From Methanofervidicoccus abyssi (GTDB lineage: Archaea; AGJL01; Methanococci; Methanococcales; Methanococcaceae), in assembly GCF_004310395.1 (NCBI RefSeq), contig NZ_BFAX01000004.1, positions 186,001 to 250,000 of the forward strand: a DNA stretch of 64,000 nucleotides, read 5' to 3'. The notes beneath the pieces were generated by a model. It did no database searches and was not told the DNA's origin. It worked only from the letters and a program-made list of their open reading frames with translations. Of this stretch, positions 1 through 9,614 are shown piece by piece. The position numbers were made by a program, and so were the translations under genes. Each line of letters begins with the position of its first letter. Position 1 is the stretch's first letter.

Positions 1-90
1 GTATATATCATAATCCCTTTCAATACATACGTAATCCTCTGTAATCTCTGGATTTCCCCTCCATATCAAAACATCCAACTTTTTTATCAT
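1..90 (-). CDS. Partial protein of unknown function, N-terminal 30 residues only
   Basis: An open frame starts at an ATG whose complement is at 88-90 and runs off the left edge without a stop (MIKKLDVLIWRGNPEITEDY...). A GGAG motif lies in the last codons of the YjbQ-family gene just upstream, so the two are probably co-transcribed and translationally coupled. Too little is visible to assign a family. Confidence 0.55.
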   Translation of the reverse strand, partial: MIKKLDVLIWRGNPEITEDYVCIERDYDIY

Positions 91-92
91 AA

Positions 93-491
93 CTACTCTC
101 CTACAACCTTAACGTAGAACTTCCTAGTCCTGGGCCCATCAAATTCACAGAAGAATATCCCCTGCCAGGTTCCAAGGAGTAACTTTCCATTGGATACTAT
201 GAGATTTAAGGAAACTCCCAAGAGAGAACTTTTTATATGGGCATCCGAATTGCCCTCAAGATGGGTATAAGGACCATCCTTAGGTATCATCCTCCTTAGA
301 AATCCCAAGATATCTTCCTTAACTGATGGATCTGCATTTTCGTTTATCGTCAGGGCTGCAGTGGTATGAGGCGTATATACTACAACAATCCCATTCCTTA
401 CTTTAGATTCTTTTACAGATTGAATCACATGCTCTGTAATATCTATAAACTCTTCTCTCTTACTAGTTTTTATAACGTACTCCTTTAACAT
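93..491 (-). CDS. YjbQ/UPF0047 family protein
   Basis: A 132-residue protein of the YjbQ family (UPF0047; the M. jannaschii homologue is MJ1081). Seen: the family core HTTAALTINENADPSV near residues 42-57, a GNSDAHIKSSLLG segment near 80-92 and LGTWQGIFFCEFDGPR near the C-terminus. The length is typical of this single-domain family. Some bacterial members have weak thiamine-phosphate synthase activity, but the biological role is unsettled. GTGAT lies three bases before the ATG. It is followed by the partial gene at the left edge and preceded by cbiC, probably one operon. Confidence 0.85.
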   Translation of the reverse strand: MLKEYVIKTSKREEFIDITEHVIQSVKESKVRNGIVVVYTPHTTAALTINENADPSVKEDILGFLRRMIPKDGPYTHLEGNSDAHIKSSLLGVSLNLIVSNGKLLLGTWQGIFFCEFDGPRTRKFYVKVVGE

Positions 492-501
492 GGTATCACT
501 G

Positions 502-1140
502 TTAAACCATCTTCCCTCTACTTAACTCCACTATACCGTTAGCTATAGACACTGCAACTGGAGTACCTCCTTTAGGTCCTTCAGTAGTTATAAAAGGAAC
601 ATCTATACTATGTAGCAACTTCTTAGATTCACTTGCCTTAACAAATCCTACTGGAACTCCTATTACAAGTCTCGGCTCCACTTCCTCCTCTTCTATCAAC
701 CTAACAACCTCGAAGAGTGCAGTGGGGGCATTACCAACTATAACGATACCCCCATGGATGTAAGATTTTGCAATTCTCATAGCAGCAGCAGCCCTTGTAA
801 TTCCCTCCTCCTTGGCAATCTCATATACTTTTTTATCATTTATAAATGAAACTATATTGTTGTATCTTATACCTACCTTAACCATCTCTACATCCACTAC
901 CATTGGACAGTTACTCTTTACACCTTCTATTCCTTTCTCGATAGGATGGTTTTTGAATCTTATCAGTTTTGCATACTCTACATCTGCAGTGGCATGGACT
1001 ACCCTCTCGATTATCTTCATCTCCCACTCTGAGTACTTATCTATATCTTTTCCTAGTACCTTCCTTATCTTTTCCCTAACTATCTCCCTGGATCTCCTGG
1101 CAATATCCAATCCATCTCTACTGATTGCACCCATGAACAT
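502..1140 (-). CDS. cbiC: Cobalt-precorrin-8 methylmutase CbiC
   Basis: A 212-residue precorrin-8X/cobalt-precorrin-8 methylmutase, which moves a methyl group from C-11 to C-12 to give cobyrinate in anaerobic cobamide synthesis. Seen: RVVHATADVEYAKLI (the family's conserved His region) near residues 46-60, VDVEMVKVGI near 80-90, and GNAPTALFEVVRLI plus VIGVPVGFVKASESK in the C-terminal half. Length fits the family. The start is ATG at 1138-1140, four bases after an AGGTGG motif; an ATG two codons later is also possible. The gene follows the small protein at 1151-1426 after about 10 bp. Methanogens need corrinoid for Mtr. Confidence 0.9.
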   Translation of the reverse strand: MFMGAISRDGLDIARRSREIVREKIRKVLGKDIDKYSEWEMKIIERVVHATADVEYAKLIRFKNHPIEKGIEGVKSNCPMVVDVEMVKVGIRYNNIVSFINDKKVYEIAKEEGITRAAAAMRIAKSYIHGGIVIVGNAPTALFEVVRLIEEEEVEPRLVIGVPVGFVKASESKKLLHSIDVPFITTEGPKGGTPVAVSIANGIVELSRGKMV

Positions 1141-1150
1141 CTATCCACCT

Positions 1151-1426
1151 TTACTCGATTAACTTTAAAACCCTCCTTATACCATCAGATTTTGTATATG
1201 CAACCTCTATCAAATCAGGGAGTACCTTGGTAAGTTCAAAATCTACAATTCCCAGAAACTCCCTCTTTGTATCTAACTTGAAGAAAGTTTCATCCTTTAA
1301 AACTATGATGCCTTCTACATGGTATCTGCCGAAGTAAGCCTCGAAGTAGTCCCCTTCTTCTATATCTTCCAAGTATTTATAGAGTTCATCTTCACCGTTT
1401 AGTACTATCTCTATCTCTTTATTCAT
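1151..1426 (-). CDS. Small conserved archaeal protein of unknown function
   Basis: A 91-residue acidic protein, predicted soluble, with no signal peptide or membrane segment. It resembles the small uncharacterised proteins found across methanogens (possibly the DUF2097 type), but I cannot confirm the family by eye. GGTGA lies six bases before the ATG. It heads the cluster with cbiC and the YjbQ-family gene. No function can be given. Confidence 0.65.
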   Translation of the reverse strand: MNKEIEIVLNGEDELYKYLEDIEEGDYFEAYFGRYHVEGIIVLKDETFFKLDTKREFLGIVDFELTKVLPDLIEVAYTKSDGIRRVLKLIE

Positions 1427-1932
1427 AGCTATTCACCTGTAGTTTTAATGAATAATAATGAAGAGTTATGTTATAAATATTTTAATCACCTTAATTCCAT
1501 ATAAAGTAGTAGTTATTTACTGTGATATAAGGTAAGAAGATAATAATATCCTTGAGAGACCATCTGTTTATACTTTCTTTTTAATAATATTATATTTTTA
1601 TCGTATTATATTGGTTTATAAAAGACTTTTTGAACAATAACTGTTAAAAAATAATAATTATAAACAGGGAATGAATTAAAATTAGAAATTACAAAATTAA
1701 AAATAGAAAATTTTAAACTCTGTCAATACCTTAAATAGAAATATAACAGGTAAAAAAGCAAAGTATACCTTTATCCTCTGGATCACAATCGAGTGTTCGA
1801 GAATTAGCAGGATTTCTGTCAGATCTTTTCTCAAGAGTTTTCTGCATCTTTTTCCTGTTTTTTGATTTATATTTTATTTTTTTTACTTTTATATAGATAA
1901 TTATTATATTTTTATATAATTTTTTTACAGTA
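1427..1932. other. 506-bp spacer, very AT-rich, holding one dispersed element
   Basis: No credible gene. The left part is A-rich and serves as the upstream region of the small protein gene on the minus strand. A mixed-composition core at 1768-1829 is described separately. The right part (1845-1930) is T-rich on the plus strand and follows the stop of the PIN-ATPase gene. Confidence 0.6.
1768..1829 (-). repeat. Dispersed intergenic element, copy 1
   Basis: Read on the minus strand it contains AAAAGATCTGACAGAAATCC, then TTCTCGAACACTCGATTGTG, then GGATAAAGG. This is the same block order as copies at 9.4, 10.6, 40.7, 49.1, 50.1 and 51.5 kb. It lies downstream of the PIN-ATPase gene and in that gene's orientation. 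A-rich sequence flanks it on the left and T-rich on the right. Found by visual alignment only. Confidence 0.5.
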
Positions 1933-3807
1933 TCAACTAATATCTACATAAATGTCCTTGTTCTTCTTCATCGCATCTAAAAGTTCCTTACCTATTTTAC
2001 TCTTCTTGTTTATCCTCACCACTCCATCAGATCCCACTGTCGCATGGCATAGGAACTCACCATCTATGTAGATCTTGATATTACTTCCTACCATATCCTC
2101 ACCAACATCCACTATAACATGTCTCTCAGTCTCAACCAATCTCGTAGTCTCGTAGTCGTTTATATACTCATAAGTTAGGTACTCCTTATTTTTTTTCCTA
2201 TCTTCCTTTTTCTCAACGTTTATTTTAAGTCCTAAGTTATCTTCCAACTTTGCAATCTCCTTTCCTCCCTTTCCTATAACCACAGGTAGATACTTCTCAG
2301 GGACTATGAGATCTATGGTGTGTTCATCTTTTACACTAACCTCCATACTTTTCTTGATCTTCCTAGGTAGATACTCTCCTAAAACTTTCTTTATCTCATC
2401 TTCTGCATACTTATATACTGGGGGCTTGGAATCTTCATCCTTAATTGGCATAACTATAACTTCTTCCCCATAAGTGTATATCTCGTACTCTGTCTTCCCT
2501 GTCTCGAAGTCCCTTACCTCTATAACTGGCCTGGCTAAATCCGCCTCCTTCATCCCATGAGGCACTTTGACGGTAAATGTGATTTCATATACTTTCTTGA
2601 TCTTACCGTCTTCTAGAAATATAACAGTGTCCACTATCTGAGGTATTATACCTAAATCTACTCTACCTATGAGACGTTGAATAGCATCTATAGGTTTTGA
2701 GGCATGGACAACTCCTACCATTCCCACTCCAGCCATTCTCATATCTGCAAATATCTCAAAGTCCTTGGTTTTTCTAACCTCATCGTATATGGTATAATCA
2801 GGTCTTACTAGTAGTAAAACATCACAGGTATTCTCCATACTGCCTTCAAGGGGTGCATACTGGGTAATTAACTCATCTACCTGGAGATCCCTTGGATTCT
2901 CCATAGTCTTTACTATCATGTTGTTCTCACAGTAGAACTTTGCCAGTGCAGAGACAAATGTAGATTTTCCACTCCCTGGACTTCCAGAGACAAATATTCC
3001 TCTGGATTTGTCCTTCAACCTCTCCAATAGTTTATCTGATAGTTTGTAATCCTCAAGAGACACTTTGGCGATAGGTCTCACTGCTGTAATCTCGATTGCC
3101 TCTGAGAATGGAGGCCTCGTTATAGATATCCTTATATTACCCAACTGTATTACCGTAGCACCTCTCTTCTGTATCTCGATTAATCCGTTGTTCTGCTCTG
3201 TGTATTTTAATATGTTGTCTATGAGATATTCTATATACTCTTTGGACAGTTTCTCATCGGATATAGGGACTAACTTTACATCTCCTGGTCTTCCCTTTTT
3301 TGCGTAGGGCTGACAGTTCTCCTTGAGATGTACGGACATGGTGTTTTCATCAAAGTACTTAAGTATTTCCAACTCTACCTTCTCCTCTTCGATTTCTAAA
3401 TAGTACGCTTCTATACCTTGAGCTTTGGCTAGACTGTACTGTATTTTATCACTTGTAAGCAGTACAGAGTTAGTCTCCTTTGCAACCTTTCTGATCATGG
3501 CGTCTATCTCTCCAGTTTTGGCAAGTTGTATTGCATCTATGGAGGGTCTCTCACCGTAATACTCTACTTCTATGTTGTGATCTTTAGATATCTCCACAAG
3601 TCTAGTAAGTTCCTCTATACCCAGGAATCCTATCTCTCGGCCTTTGTTTGCCTGGGCCTCCAACTCTGCTACTACAGCCTCTGGGATTATGATCTTACAG
3701 TCTTTTATAACTCCATTTTTTATAAGTTCAGATATCCTCCCATCTATAATTACACAGGTATCGACAGTGATATTTTTCCCCTGTAAATTCATCTTCTCTT
3801 TTTCCAT
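1933..3807 (-). CDS. PIN domain-ATPase-KH domain protein (PilT/VapC-type ATPase)
   Basis: A 624-residue protein with three recognisable parts: an N-terminal PIN nuclease-like domain ([12 protein letters not shown] near residues 15-26, [22 protein letters not shown] near 115-126); a secretion-type (PilT/VirB11-like) ATPase with P-loop GSPGSGKST near 275 and an acidic YDEVR stretch near 340; and a C-terminal KH RNA-binding domain with [14 protein letters not shown] near 505-518. This architecture is a conserved archaeal family (e.g. MJ1533) without an established function; RNA binding or processing is inference. The start is supported by GGTGA seven bases before the ATG. It appears monocistronic. 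Confidence 0.85.
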   Translation of the reverse strand: MEKEKMNLQGKNITVDTCVIIDGRISELIKNGVIKDCKIIIPEAVVAELEAQANKGREIGFLGIEELTRLVEISKDHNIEVEYYGERPSIDAIQLAKTGEIDAMIRKVAKETNSVLLTSDKIQYSLAKAQGIEAYYLEIEEEKVELEILKYFDENTMSVHLKENCQPYAKKGRPGDVKLVPISDEKLSKEYIEYLIDNILKYTEQNNGLIEIQKRGATVIQLGNIRISITRPPFSEAIEITAVRPIAKVSLEDYKLSDKLLERLKDKSRGIFVSGSPGSGKSTFVSALAKFYCENNMIVKTMENPRDLQVDELITQYAPLEGSMENTCDVLLLVRPDYTIYDEVRKTKDFEIFADMRMAGVGMVGVVHASKPIDAIQRLIGRVDLGIIPQIVDTVIFLEDGKIKKVYEITFTVKVPHGMKEADLARPVIEVRDFETGKTEYEIYTYGEEVIVMPIKDEDSKPPVYKYAEDEIKKVLGEYLPRKIKKSMEVSVKDEHTIDLIVPEKYLPVVIGKGGKEIAKLEDNLGLKINVEKKEDRKKNKEYLTYEYINDYETTRLVETERHVIVDVGEDMVGSNIKIYIDGEFLCHATVGSDGVVRINKKSKIGKELLDAMKKNKDIYVDIS

Positions 3808-4462
3808 AATTGTATCACCTAAAAATAAATTAAAAATATCCCCTTTAAATTATCTTTAATCTCTTATTTATAAAAAAGTTTTAGATAGTATAAAAACTCA
3901 CAATAATAAATGATTGTTGTATTTATATTTTACCTTTAGTTTCCCAAAATAACCATGGAAAGAGATAACAATAATAAACAAAATTATTATTATATAATAA
4001 ATAACACTATGAAAATCTCGATAAAAATAGTAAATTGTTATTATAGAAGAGCTAAGTAGTAGGAACTTCTAACATTGAAAAGAATAAAATAAAATTCTGT
4101 TAAATACCACCTCCATAGGATGTATCCAATATCGTCCAAAAAACCTACAGGGAAATCCCATCTTTCCAGTGCGTAATTAGAATTTTTTTACTTTAAAAAG
4201 AAGGAACCATTACCTATTATCTCCCTATTTTATTGTAACATAGGATACCTTTAGTTAGGAGAAAATGATTTCTTGTTAGGAATTTCCTTCCAGTTGTTCA
4301 GGAGCAGCCAGGAAGGTTATTTATCTGTTTATTGATTTTTATATTAAATAAGAATAGATCGTATTATATTTATAATTAAAACTATAGTTTCCATCAAAAG
4401 TACTTTAAAAGAATATATTATATTGTAAAATATGATTAATGAAAAAATAATCGTAAATAAAT
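3808..4462. other. 655-bp spacer between amtB and the PIN-ATPase gene
   Basis: No convincing gene. A TATA-like run near 3865-3875 on the minus strand could be the PIN-ATPase promoter. The stretch 4098-4330 has higher GC than its surroundings. It contains a GAAATCCCATCTTTCCAG segment near 4152 that weakly resembles the dispersed elements, a CCTAT/ATAGG inverted repeat near 4226-4246, and the hairpin at 4286-4316. Confidence 0.5.
4286..4316 (-). other. Hairpin in the 3' region of glnK-amtB
   Basis: CCTTCC (4286-4291) pairs perfectly with GGAAGG (4311-4316) around a 19-base loop. It lies about 150 bp past the amtB stop on the transcribed strand. It could be a 3'-UTR structure, a processing site or part of a small RNA. 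The pairing is seen directly; the function is not known. Confidence 0.35.
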
Positions 4463-5671
4463 CTACATCTTATCTTCCTCTGGATAGGCTGGTAGTTTGT
4501 GTTCTGCTAAATCGAGACCCATCTCTTCTTCTTCAGATACTCTGAGACCTCCAGTTATAACTCCAACTATCCTGGCCATTATATATCCTAAGATTGTACC
4601 ATATAGAATACAGAATACAACTGCAATTATCTGGTTTATTATATTGATGTCTTGTCCTGTACCTCCAAAGACCGTCATTCCAAAGATTCCTGTCAATATC
4701 GCCCCAATAGCTCCCGCAGTCCCGTGGACCGCTACAACACCACATACATCATCTAACTTAAAGTTTTCCAAGAGTTTATACACAAGAGGTACCTGGGCAC
4801 CTGCAATGAGACCTATTATCAACCCACCAACTGGACTGACTATATCTGTTCCAGCACAGATTGCCACTAAACCAGCAACTAAACCGTTGGCTGTAAACAG
4901 TACATCCTTCTTTGATACCAAGAGAGCCCCTATACCTCCTCCAGCCATGGCCATTGTAGTAGTGGCACATACCAATCCACTTATATCTTTTAAAGCTATG
5001 GCGCTACCTACGTTGAATCCATACCACCCTATAGCTAAGGCAAAGGCTCCAAAGACTGCCATAGGTATGTTATGTCCTAAGATAGGTACAGGTTTTCCAT
5101 CTTTAAACCTACCCTTTCTAGGCCCCAACGCTGCAATAGCACCTAAGGCTAAGAATCCTCCTAAACCATGGACTATTAAACTTCCGGCATAGTCATGCCA
5201 TGGTATTACACTTGCCCCCCATGGACCTAGATATACGAACAGTGGATAAAGGAAGGCTGTAATTAATATAGATAGTAGTATGTAGGCACTAAATTTTATT
5301 CTCTCGGCAACACCTCCTGAAACTATAGTAGCTGCCGTAGCTGCAAACACTAAACCGAAGAACCATTCTGCCAGTTCGAGACCGTTATCCTTTAAAAATG
5401 GCACTGTACTGAATATCTTTCCCCACCAGGCTATAAAATCATCTGGATTTAAAGATTGAGATATAATATAACCTATGAACAACCATGAAACACATCCAAC
5501 TAACCAATCAACCATGTTTTTCATCATAACGTTATTTACGTTTTTACTCCTAACCTGTCCCCCTTCTAGCATTGCAAACCCTAACTGCATTAAAAATACC
5601 AATACTCCCATAACAACTAAGAAAAATACGTCTAACTGGGGAATTACCTCTAGAATGTTGGTACCGGTCAT
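4463..5671 (-). CDS. amtB: Ammonium transporter AmtB
   Basis: A 402-residue Amt/MEP/Rh family ammonium channel, an integral membrane protein of about 11 helices that conducts NH3/NH4+ as a trimer. Seen: LMQLGFAMLEGGQVRSKNV (typical first-helix signature, residues about 27-45), GGVAERIKF near 120, DYAGSLIVHGLGG near 160 with one pore His, and AVHGTAGAIGAIL near 310 with the second. A short cytoplasmic tail follows. GAGGTGGTGAT immediately precedes the ATG. It is 23 bp downstream of glnK, the standard glnK-amtB pair in which GlnK plugs the channel when nitrogen is sufficient. Expected control is by NrpR through the duplicated operators upstream of glnK. Confidence 0.95.
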   Translation of the reverse strand: MTGTNILEVIPQLDVFFLVVMGVLVFLMQLGFAMLEGGQVRSKNVNNVMMKNMVDWLVGCVSWLFIGYIISQSLNPDDFIAWWGKIFSTVPFLKDNGLELAEWFFGLVFAATAATIVSGGVAERIKFSAYILLSILITAFLYPLFVYLGPWGASVIPWHDYAGSLIVHGLGGFLALGAIAALGPRKGRFKDGKPVPILGHNIPMAVFGAFALAIGWYGFNVGSAIALKDISGLVCATTTMAMAGGGIGALLVSKKDVLFTANGLVAGLVAICAGTDIVSPVGGLIIGLIAGAQVPLVYKLLENFKLDDVCGVVAVHGTAGAIGAILTGIFGMTVFGGTGQDINIINQIIAVVFCILYGTILGYIMARIVGVITGGLRVSEEEEMGLDLAEHKLPAYPEEDKM

Positions 5672-5694
5672 ATCACCACCTCATCTATTATATA

Positions 5695-6063
<369 letters not shown>

Positions 6064-6070
6064 TTAAGGA

Positions 6071-6090
6071 GGAATGGGAATTCCTATTCC
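6071..6090 (-). promoter_or_regulatory. Proximal NrpR-type operator of glnK-amtB
   Basis: GGAATGGGAATTCCTATTCC is a near-perfect palindrome that contains the NrpR consensus GGAA-N6-TTCC in two overlapping registers. It lies about 40 bp upstream of the glnK start and just downstream of a TATA-like box at 6104-6116 on the minus strand, where a bound repressor would block transcription. NrpR control of glnK is established in Methanococcus maripaludis; the assignment here is by motif. Confidence 0.85.
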
Positions 6091-6103
6091 TAATTCTTAT
6101 TTA

Positions 6104-6116
6104 GTTATATATATAC
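6104..6116 (-). promoter_or_regulatory. TATA box of glnK, proximal copy
   Basis: On the minus strand the sequence GTATATATATAAC is a strong archaeal TATA box, about 70 bp upstream of the glnK start and immediately upstream of the first operator. Confidence 0.7.
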
Positions 6117-6135
6117 TTTTCTATAATATTAAAGA

Positions 6136-6155
6136 GGAATAGGAATTCCTATTCC
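6136..6155 (-). promoter_or_regulatory. Distal NrpR-type operator of glnK-amtB
   Basis: GGAATAGGAATTCCTATTCC is a perfect 20-bp palindrome, again with two overlapping GGAA-N6-TTCC matches. It starts 65 bp from the proximal operator and has its own TATA-like box at 6172-6184. The operator, spacer and TATA are clearly a tandem duplication of the proximal module. Confidence 0.85.
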
Positions 6156-6171
6156 TTAATTCTTACTTTAA

Positions 6172-6184
6172 GTTATATATATAC
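6172..6184 (-). promoter_or_regulatory. TATA box of glnK, distal copy
   Basis: Same GTATATATATAAC sequence on the minus strand as at 6104-6116, placed 68 bp further upstream and just upstream of the distal operator. Confidence 0.6.
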
Positions 6185-6200
6185 TTTTCTATAATTTAGT

Positions 6201-6562
6201 TGATCTAAATAAAGCATGTGGTATAATCTTAATCCATTACAGTGATATTGAATCTATTAAAAATAGAATGAAAACATTTCTGTTATTTTTAACAAAAAAT
6301 AATAATTAAAATAGAAAATTCTATTAATATTGGAATTTCTTCCTTATTCAAGTACTTATAAGTCTTCTAAAAGATAAATAAATTTCTCTTTATAGTTTCA
6401 CTAAGTCGATTTTTAAATTTTTAGGTTTATTATTACCATTATTATTTTATATAATGTAGTAATTTTATAGATACGGAGTCTAGTTCAACTAATATAATGT
6501 ATTAATATAAACTCCACTTCTATAGATAATAAATAGTTACTCAAAACCATAACGGTGATTCC
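6201..6562. other. AT-rich spacer before the antiporter gene
   Basis: No gene-like frame is seen. The region carries only A/T-rich promoter-like runs (for example near 6480-6530) preceding the plus-strand antiporter gene. Confidence 0.5.
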
Positions 6563-7816
6563 ATGGAGTTAGCTGTTAGCATCGGATATCTTGCCCTGCT
6601 CTTAATTTCAGGTGCATTTATTGCAAAAGTAGGAGAGAAATTAGGAATACCAGATATACCTTTATTTTTAATATTTGGACTGATAGTAGGGCCATTCTTA
6701 AATATTATATATCCAAGTTATGCTCAGAATATCTTCGAATACGTTGCCAACTTAGGTCTAATAATAATCCTTCTAGCAGGAGCATTTGAGATGAGATGGA
6801 TAGTGTTAAAGAGAGTTCTAAACACAGTGTTAAAGTTAGATACCATTACCCTCATTATTACAATGTTGATCTCTGGTATTATTTACAACATCATCTTGAA
6901 GATACCCTTCCTCAGTCCAGTGGGGTATCTCTATGGGGCTATAACTTGCGCCACAGATCCTGCTACCCTCATGCCTATATTCTCCAAGTCAGATATAGAT
7001 CCAAAACTGGCTATAACTTTAGAAGCAGAGAGTGTATTCAACGATCCTCTAGGTATAGTGGTCACAACTATAGTACTTACCACTATGGGATTAGGTACAT
7101 CCTTGAATCCTGTAATCAGTTTCCTATCTCTCGCTCTCGGAGGTATAATCTTAGGGATCTTAGGGGGAAAGATCTTCGAAATGTTGTTTTTAAAGTGTGA
7201 TTTTAAAGAATATATAATTCCTCTGTTAATTGGATTGGCCTTTTTCCTGTGGTACTTTGGAGATAAGATATTCCCAACTCTCACAGGATATCAAATAAGT
7301 GGTTTTATGGCTGTGGCTATTATGGGACTTTACTTGGGAAACACCCTTACTAAATATCACCATAAAACTAGATATATAGAGAGTATGGTGAGATTTTGTG
7401 AGGAGTTGTCTACAATATTCAGAATACTTATCTTCATATTCTTAGGGGCAAGTATCAGTTTAGTTATACTTGAAAAATACTGGGTAGTTGGATTACTCTG
7501 TGCACTGGGGTCTATATTCATGGCTAGGCCCTTAGGTGTATTTATTGCAACTTCTATTCCCCCTGCAAATTCCCTTAAGGAAAAAATATACTTTGCCTTA
7601 GAAGGTCCAAGAGGTGTAGTACCTGCAGCATTATCTGCTACAGTTTATGGTATAATAAAAACTCACTCTTCTTCTATACCTGCAACTATTGTTAAATACA
7701 TTCCACCTCAGGAGATTGCAGGATCTATACTTGTGGCAACATTTATAACAATACTCCTAAGTGCGATCCTCGAGGCCTCCTGGGCAGAACCACTATATAA
7801 GAAACTTTTTAAATAG
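6563..7816 (+). CDS. Na+/H+ antiporter, CPA1/NhaP type
   Basis: A 417-residue integral membrane protein of the monovalent cation:proton antiporter-1 superfamily, about 12-13 hydrophobic segments. Seen: the CATDPATLMPI stretch near residues 132-142 and FNDPLGIVVTTIVL near 160-173, which carry the acidic residues (ND/DP motifs) used for ion exchange in NhaP-type proteins, and EGPRGVVPAAL near 345. It would exchange sodium for protons across the cytoplasmic membrane, matching the sodium-based energetics of methanogens. The start follows GGTGA by four bases. It appears monocistronic. Ion specificity cannot be read from the sequence. Confidence 0.88.
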   Translation: MELAVSIGYLALLLISGAFIAKVGEKLGIPDIPLFLIFGLIVGPFLNIIYPSYAQNIFEYVANLGLIIILLAGAFEMRWIVLKRVLNTVLKLDTITLIITMLISGIIYNIILKIPFLSPVGYLYGAITCATDPATLMPIFSKSDIDPKLAITLEAESVFNDPLGIVVTTIVLTTMGLGTSLNPVISFLSLALGGIILGILGGKIFEMLFLKCDFKEYIIPLLIGLAFFLWYFGDKIFPTLTGYQISGFMAVAIMGLYLGNTLTKYHHKTRYIESMVRFCEELSTIFRILIFIFLGASISLVILEKYWVVGLLCALGSIFMARPLGVFIATSIPPANSLKEKIYFALEGPRGVVPAALSATVYGIIKTHSSSIPATIVKYIPPQEIAGSILVATFITILLSAILEASWAEPLYKKLFK

Positions 7817-7879
7817 TATGGAATACGGTGACTAAATATTTATTATGTGGAAGTAAGAATCCATGCTTTTGGTGGTTAA

Positions 7880-9163
7880 ATGGAGAATAAGGACAATAGG
7901 AGAATAAAAAAAATATGTGTAATTGGGTTAGGATATATTGGATTACCAACTGCTTCTATGCTTGCAAACCATGGATACTACGTAGTAGGTGTGGATGTCG
8001 ACAGGGAACGGATAAGGAGGATAAAAAACGGAAATTTAAATATAAAGGAACCTGGGTTGAAAACTCTCGTAAGTGGTGCCATAAACTCTGGAAATTTAAA
8101 GGTAAAAACTACACCTGAAAACGCAGATGCATATATAGTATGTGTACCTACACCTGTAAAGTGGGAAAATAACTCTCCAAAGTGTAATCTTTCTTACATC
8201 TATAGTGCTATAGAAAGTATAAAACCGTATCTACGTGATAGGAATTTAATAATTATAGAGAGTACAGTACCTCCAAAAACTACGGAAAGAATATACAGGT
8301 ATCTCAACGATGGAAGAAAAATATACATGGCTTACTGTCCTGAGAGAGTGCTGCCCGGTAAGATATTGAAGGAACTTGTAGAGAATGACAGGATTATTGG
8401 AGGAGTAAATAAAGAGTCTGCAGAGTTGGCCAGGGAGATATACTCATCCTTCGTAGATGGAAATATATATTTAACTGACTCCACCACTGCAGAGATGGTA
8501 AAACTTATGGAGAATACATACAGAGATGTAAATATAGCCTTGGCAAATGAATTCGCGAAAATATGTGAAGAGATAAATGTAAATGTATGGGAAGCCATAG
8601 ATCTCGCCAATAAACATCCAAGGGTGAATATACTGAATCCCGGGCCTGGCGTAGGTGGACACTGTATAAGTGTAGATCCCTGGTTCATAGTGGAAATATC
8701 TAAGAATGCAAAACTTATAAGGTGTGCACGGGAGTTAAATAACAGTATGCCTTACTACGTCTGTGATCTTGTGTTTAAGGAACTTAAGAGGAGAGAGATA
8801 GAGAACCCAAAGGTTGCTATATTCGGAGTTGCCTACAAGGGAAATGTGGAAGATACAAGAGAAAGTCCTGGAAAGAATATAATAGAATGTCTCACCTCTA
8901 AGGGCGTCTCTGTTTCCATATACGATCCCTATGTAAAAACCTTTGAGTATCCTCTGGAGAGTTTAAAGGAATGTGTCACTAAAGGAGATGTTATCTTGGT
9001 GATAACAGATCATGAGGATTTTAAAAATTTCAAAGAAGAGGAGATTAGAGAAATATATGATCTGATGAGAAATAAGATAGTAATAGATACGAGAAATATA
9101 CTCAAACATGATCTCTGGAGGAAGGTTGGTTTCTATGTTAAGTTGTTGGGAGATGGGAAATAA
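7880..9163 (+). CDS. wecC: UDP-N-acetyl-D-mannosamine dehydrogenase-like nucleotide-sugar dehydrogenase
   Basis: A 427-residue member of the UDP-glucose/GDP-mannose dehydrogenase family. Seen: a Rossmann NAD site [18 protein letters not shown] near residues 16-33, the central motif [14 protein letters not shown] near 153-166, and the active-site loop [17 protein letters not shown] near 252-268, whose Cys would carry the thioester intermediate in the two-step oxidation of C6. The PERVLPG signature matches UDP-ManNAc dehydrogenase (WecC; MJ0428-like), which supplies ManNAcA for surface-protein glycans. The start ATG follows GGTGG. No linked glycan cluster is visible. Confidence 0.85.
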   Translation: MENKDNRRIKKICVIGLGYIGLPTASMLANHGYYVVGVDVDRERIRRIKNGNLNIKEPGLKTLVSGAINSGNLKVKTTPENADAYIVCVPTPVKWENNSPKCNLSYIYSAIESIKPYLRDRNLIIIESTVPPKTTERIYRYLNDGRKIYMAYCPERVLPGKILKELVENDRIIGGVNKESAELAREIYSSFVDGNIYLTDSTTAEMVKLMENTYRDVNIALANEFAKICEEINVNVWEAIDLANKHPRVNILNPGPGVGGHCISVDPWFIVEISKNAKLIRCARELNNSMPYYVCDLVFKELKRREIENPKVAIFGVAYKGNVEDTRESPGKNIIECLTSKGVSVSIYDPYVKTFEYPLESLKECVTKGDVILVITDHEDFKNFKEEEIREIYDLMRNKIVIDTRNILKHDLWRKVGFYVKLLGDGK

Positions 9164-9614
9164 AGCTATAATTAGACAACGTCTCATAAAAATTATTATA
9201 AAAATAATACTGAGGTAAAAAAATAATTAGAAAAGAAAAATATAAAAAATGCATACTTCTGATCATTGGAAAATAGAAGTATTCTTTGCAATTATCTCCT
9301 GTTCTCTAGGATCTCCAATAAAAATAAAAAGATTTTCTTAAAATACCTAAAGAATAAAAGAGATAAAAACCAAATTGACCTTTATATCAGAGTACTAGAG
9401 AAGTAGAGTAAGATTTCTGTTGATCTTTTTTATTATTTTTTATTCTAATTTTTAATAATTAATTTATTATACTTTTGAATATTTAGGGGAGGAGAGCCCT
9501 CTCTAGCTGGAATGGCATTATTAAATAAGTAGAAGGTTTTTATAATTTTATATAATTTTATATAGAGAATGTTTTAATTATAATTAAACATAATAATAAA
9601 AACCGAGGGATACG
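9164..9614. other. 451-bp spacer with one dispersed element
   Basis: No gene. There is an ACTTCT/AGAAGT inverted repeat near 9251-9276, and the dispersed element copy at 9379-9430. A-rich sequence precedes that copy and T-rich sequence follows it. The ppaC promoter probably lies in the TATA-rich stretch near 9540-9570. Confidence 0.5.
9379..9430 (-). repeat. Dispersed intergenic element, copy 2
   Basis: On the minus strand: AAAAAGATCAACAGAAATCT, then CTACTTCTCTAGTACTCTGA, then TATAAAGG. The first two blocks match copies 1 and 9 closely, and the second block is nearly the same as the reverse complement of the segment just upstream of spcS (copy 4). Confidence 0.5.

Noticed and set aside
4497-5192. 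Long open frame (231 codons) on the plus strand inside amtB
   Set aside because: Antisense shadow of a well-conserved gene; low-complexity Pro/Ala composition and no ribosome binding site.
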